A stretch of DNA of 5,324 nucleotides from an archaeon (lineage in GTDB: Archaea > Halobacteriota > Syntropharchaeia > Alkanophagales > Methanospirareceae): the NCBI GenBank assembly GCA_030019325.1, contig JASEFB010000103.1, forward strand, positions 1 through 5,324. The letters are read 5' to 3'. The notes beneath the pieces are model-generated. The model had not been told where the DNA came from, searched no databases, and was given only the letters and a program-made list of their open reading frames with translations. The position numbers and the translations under genes are program-made. This document shows, one piece after another, positions 4,684-5,324 of the stretch. The stretch's first letter is position 1. Each line of letters starts with the position of its first letter.

Positions 4684-5324
4684 AAGGAGGTGGAGGAAAA
4701 GGTGTTATCTCGCTTGAACCACCTTCTTTCATCGCAACTGCAAGAGCAGCAGGTGGCGGTGGCGGGGGCGCTGGTGGAGGCGGAGGCGCTTTCCCAGAAG
4801 ATGAAGCAGGTATAAGTGCATACGTGAACACTTCCCAGACGATAAACCTTACAAAGCTAAAGACTATTTTCACTGAAGTGGAAGAAGTGGGCGACAATTA
4901 CATCATCGGAATAACGCCGATTTCTGACTTCGGCGGGGACATAAACGTGAGGGTGTATGCAGATACAAGTGGCTGGATTGTTGCTTACTTCAAAGCGGAT
5001 GAGCCTGCATCAAAGATAATGCAGTGGGGAACTGCGGATGTGGATACTCCTGTAATTACAACGATAACGACCACTACGCTTAGAGATGCATTGTATAAAG
5101 CAGGAAATGCCGCTGGCGTTGGAATTGTATCAGCCAATATAAAATACTACGACTTCGAGTTTCCAGATGCAAACAGCATGACAATATTCATCAGAACGAG
5201 GGCAACAGATGGCACAAATCTCACACAGGTTGAGATTCCAGCAACTTACACGCTTTATGAGGCGTCGTACTTCTATTATATCTACTATTACGGTGGCAAC
5301 TGTGCCGACGGTTCCACATATTGG
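4668..5324 (+). CDS. Secreted glycine-rich surface protein, mature part, cut by window end
   Basis: This frame is open from 4584 to the end of the window. GTG 4668 is only its first possible start codon and has no ribosome binding site, so translation most likely enters from the signal peptide at 4573 by a frame change. The protein begins GKGIEGGGGKGVISLEPPSF, then has a polyglycine linker (4752-4790) and FPEDEAGISAYVNTSQTINLT. After that comes a beta-rich region with DNYIIGITPISDFGGDINVR, ADTSGWIVAYFKADEPASK, TTITTTTLRDALYKAG, ANIKYYDFEFPDANSMTIFI and a tyrosine cluster, YFYYIYYYGG. There are three N-glycosylation sequons (NTS, NLT, NLT). Together these point to an exported, cell-surface or extracellular protein. 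I recognise no named domain, and its 3' end lies outside the window. Confidence 0.8.
   Translation, partial: MGKGIEGGGGKGVISLEPPSFIATARAAGGGGGGAGGGGGAFPEDEAGISAYVNTSQTINLTKLKTIFTEVEEVGDNYIIGITPISDFGGDINVRVYADTSGWIVAYFKADEPASKIMQWGTADVDTPVITTITTTTLRDALYKAGNAAGVGIVSANIKYYDFEFPDANSMTIFIRTRATDGTNLTQVEIPATYTLYEASYFYYIYYYGGNCADGSTYW
4674..4680 (+). other. Candidate -1 frameshift heptamer next to a stop codon
   Basis: In the frame of the ATG at 4573 the bases read A AAG GGA followed at once by TAG. This matches the X XXY YYZ rule for tandem -1 slippage, where AAG re-pairs as AAA and GGA as GGG. After the slip the ribosome would continue ATA GAA GGA GGT, exactly the frame of the mature protein. Whether it is used cannot be told from sequence alone, and a given heptamer fits the rule by chance about once in 256 positions. 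Confidence 0.3.
4752..4790 (+). repeat. Polyglycine-coding tract, two G(5-6)A units
   Basis: Thirteen codons encode six glycines, an alanine, five glycines and an alanine. The codons alternate among GGT, GGC, GGG and GGA, so the repeat is partly degenerate at DNA level. It probably forms a flexible linker between the short N-terminal segment and the beta-rich domain. The closely spaced GG pairs also make it slippage-prone and possibly able to form two-layer G-quadruplexes. Confidence 0.7.

Noticed and set aside
4681..4814. Read-through of TAG 4681 as an amber-decoded residue such as pyrrolysine
   Set aside because: The frame after the TAG runs about 43 codons to another stop and gives an unrelated Gln/Glu/Val-rich sequence. 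The coherent secreted protein lies in the -1 frame instead.
4496..4897. Minus-strand 133-residue proline-rich ORF
   Set aside because: The polyproline runs are simply the reverse complement of the glycine-coding tract. It overlaps the strong promoter and the signal-peptide start of the plus-strand gene.
1..5324. tRNA or rRNA genes, CRISPR arrays, transposases or integration sites
   Set aside because: I looked for cloverleaf arms, regularly spaced repeats, transposase motifs and flanking duplications and saw none. The only accessory element is hicBA.

Overview
The window is archaeal, and most of its genes are short conserved housekeeping genes. The evidence is a set of archaea-specific families: the SPOUT tRNA methyltransferase aTrm56, an AGOG-type DNA glycosylase, a UPF0058 protein and Kae1 of the KEOPS complex. 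Archaeal-looking signals support this: TATA boxes about 26 bases before starts, a probable leaderless gene, and a GGAGGTGAT ribosome binding site. An uncultured methanogen or ANME-like euryarchaeote is a reasonable guess, but that is an impression and not something the sequence proves.

Left part (1-2100). A short conserved-looking protein of unknown function (121-414, +) converges on aTrm56 (424-969, -), with 9 bases between their stops. Upstream of aTrm56, and also on the minus strand, is an AGOG-family 8-oxoguanine glycosylase (1049-1864). Each of the two has its own promoter. A doubtful 71-residue membrane ORF (1866-2081, +) starts one base from the AGOG start codon.

Middle (2078-4017). 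The UPF0058 gene (2078-2353, -) diverges from an unrecognised charged helical protein (2569-2883, +). A T-rich stop signal follows that gene, and then kae1 (2955-3956, +), a standalone Kae1 without a fused Bud32 kinase. Kae1 and aTrm56 both modify tRNA. AGOG repairs oxidised DNA. I see no sign that these genes form a single operon.

Right part (4018-5324). A minimal hicB-hicA toxin-antitoxin pair lies on the minus strand. Diverging from it is a gene with an excellent TATA box and ribosome binding site that encodes a secreted, glycine-rich, probably glycosylated surface protein, cut by the window end. The signal peptide lies in one frame and the mature protein in the -1 frame. The first frame ends at a TAG immediately preceded by A_AAG_GGA, a textbook -1 slippery heptamer. 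A one-base indel or a sequencing error is the more ordinary explanation, but this junction is the most interesting thing in the window.
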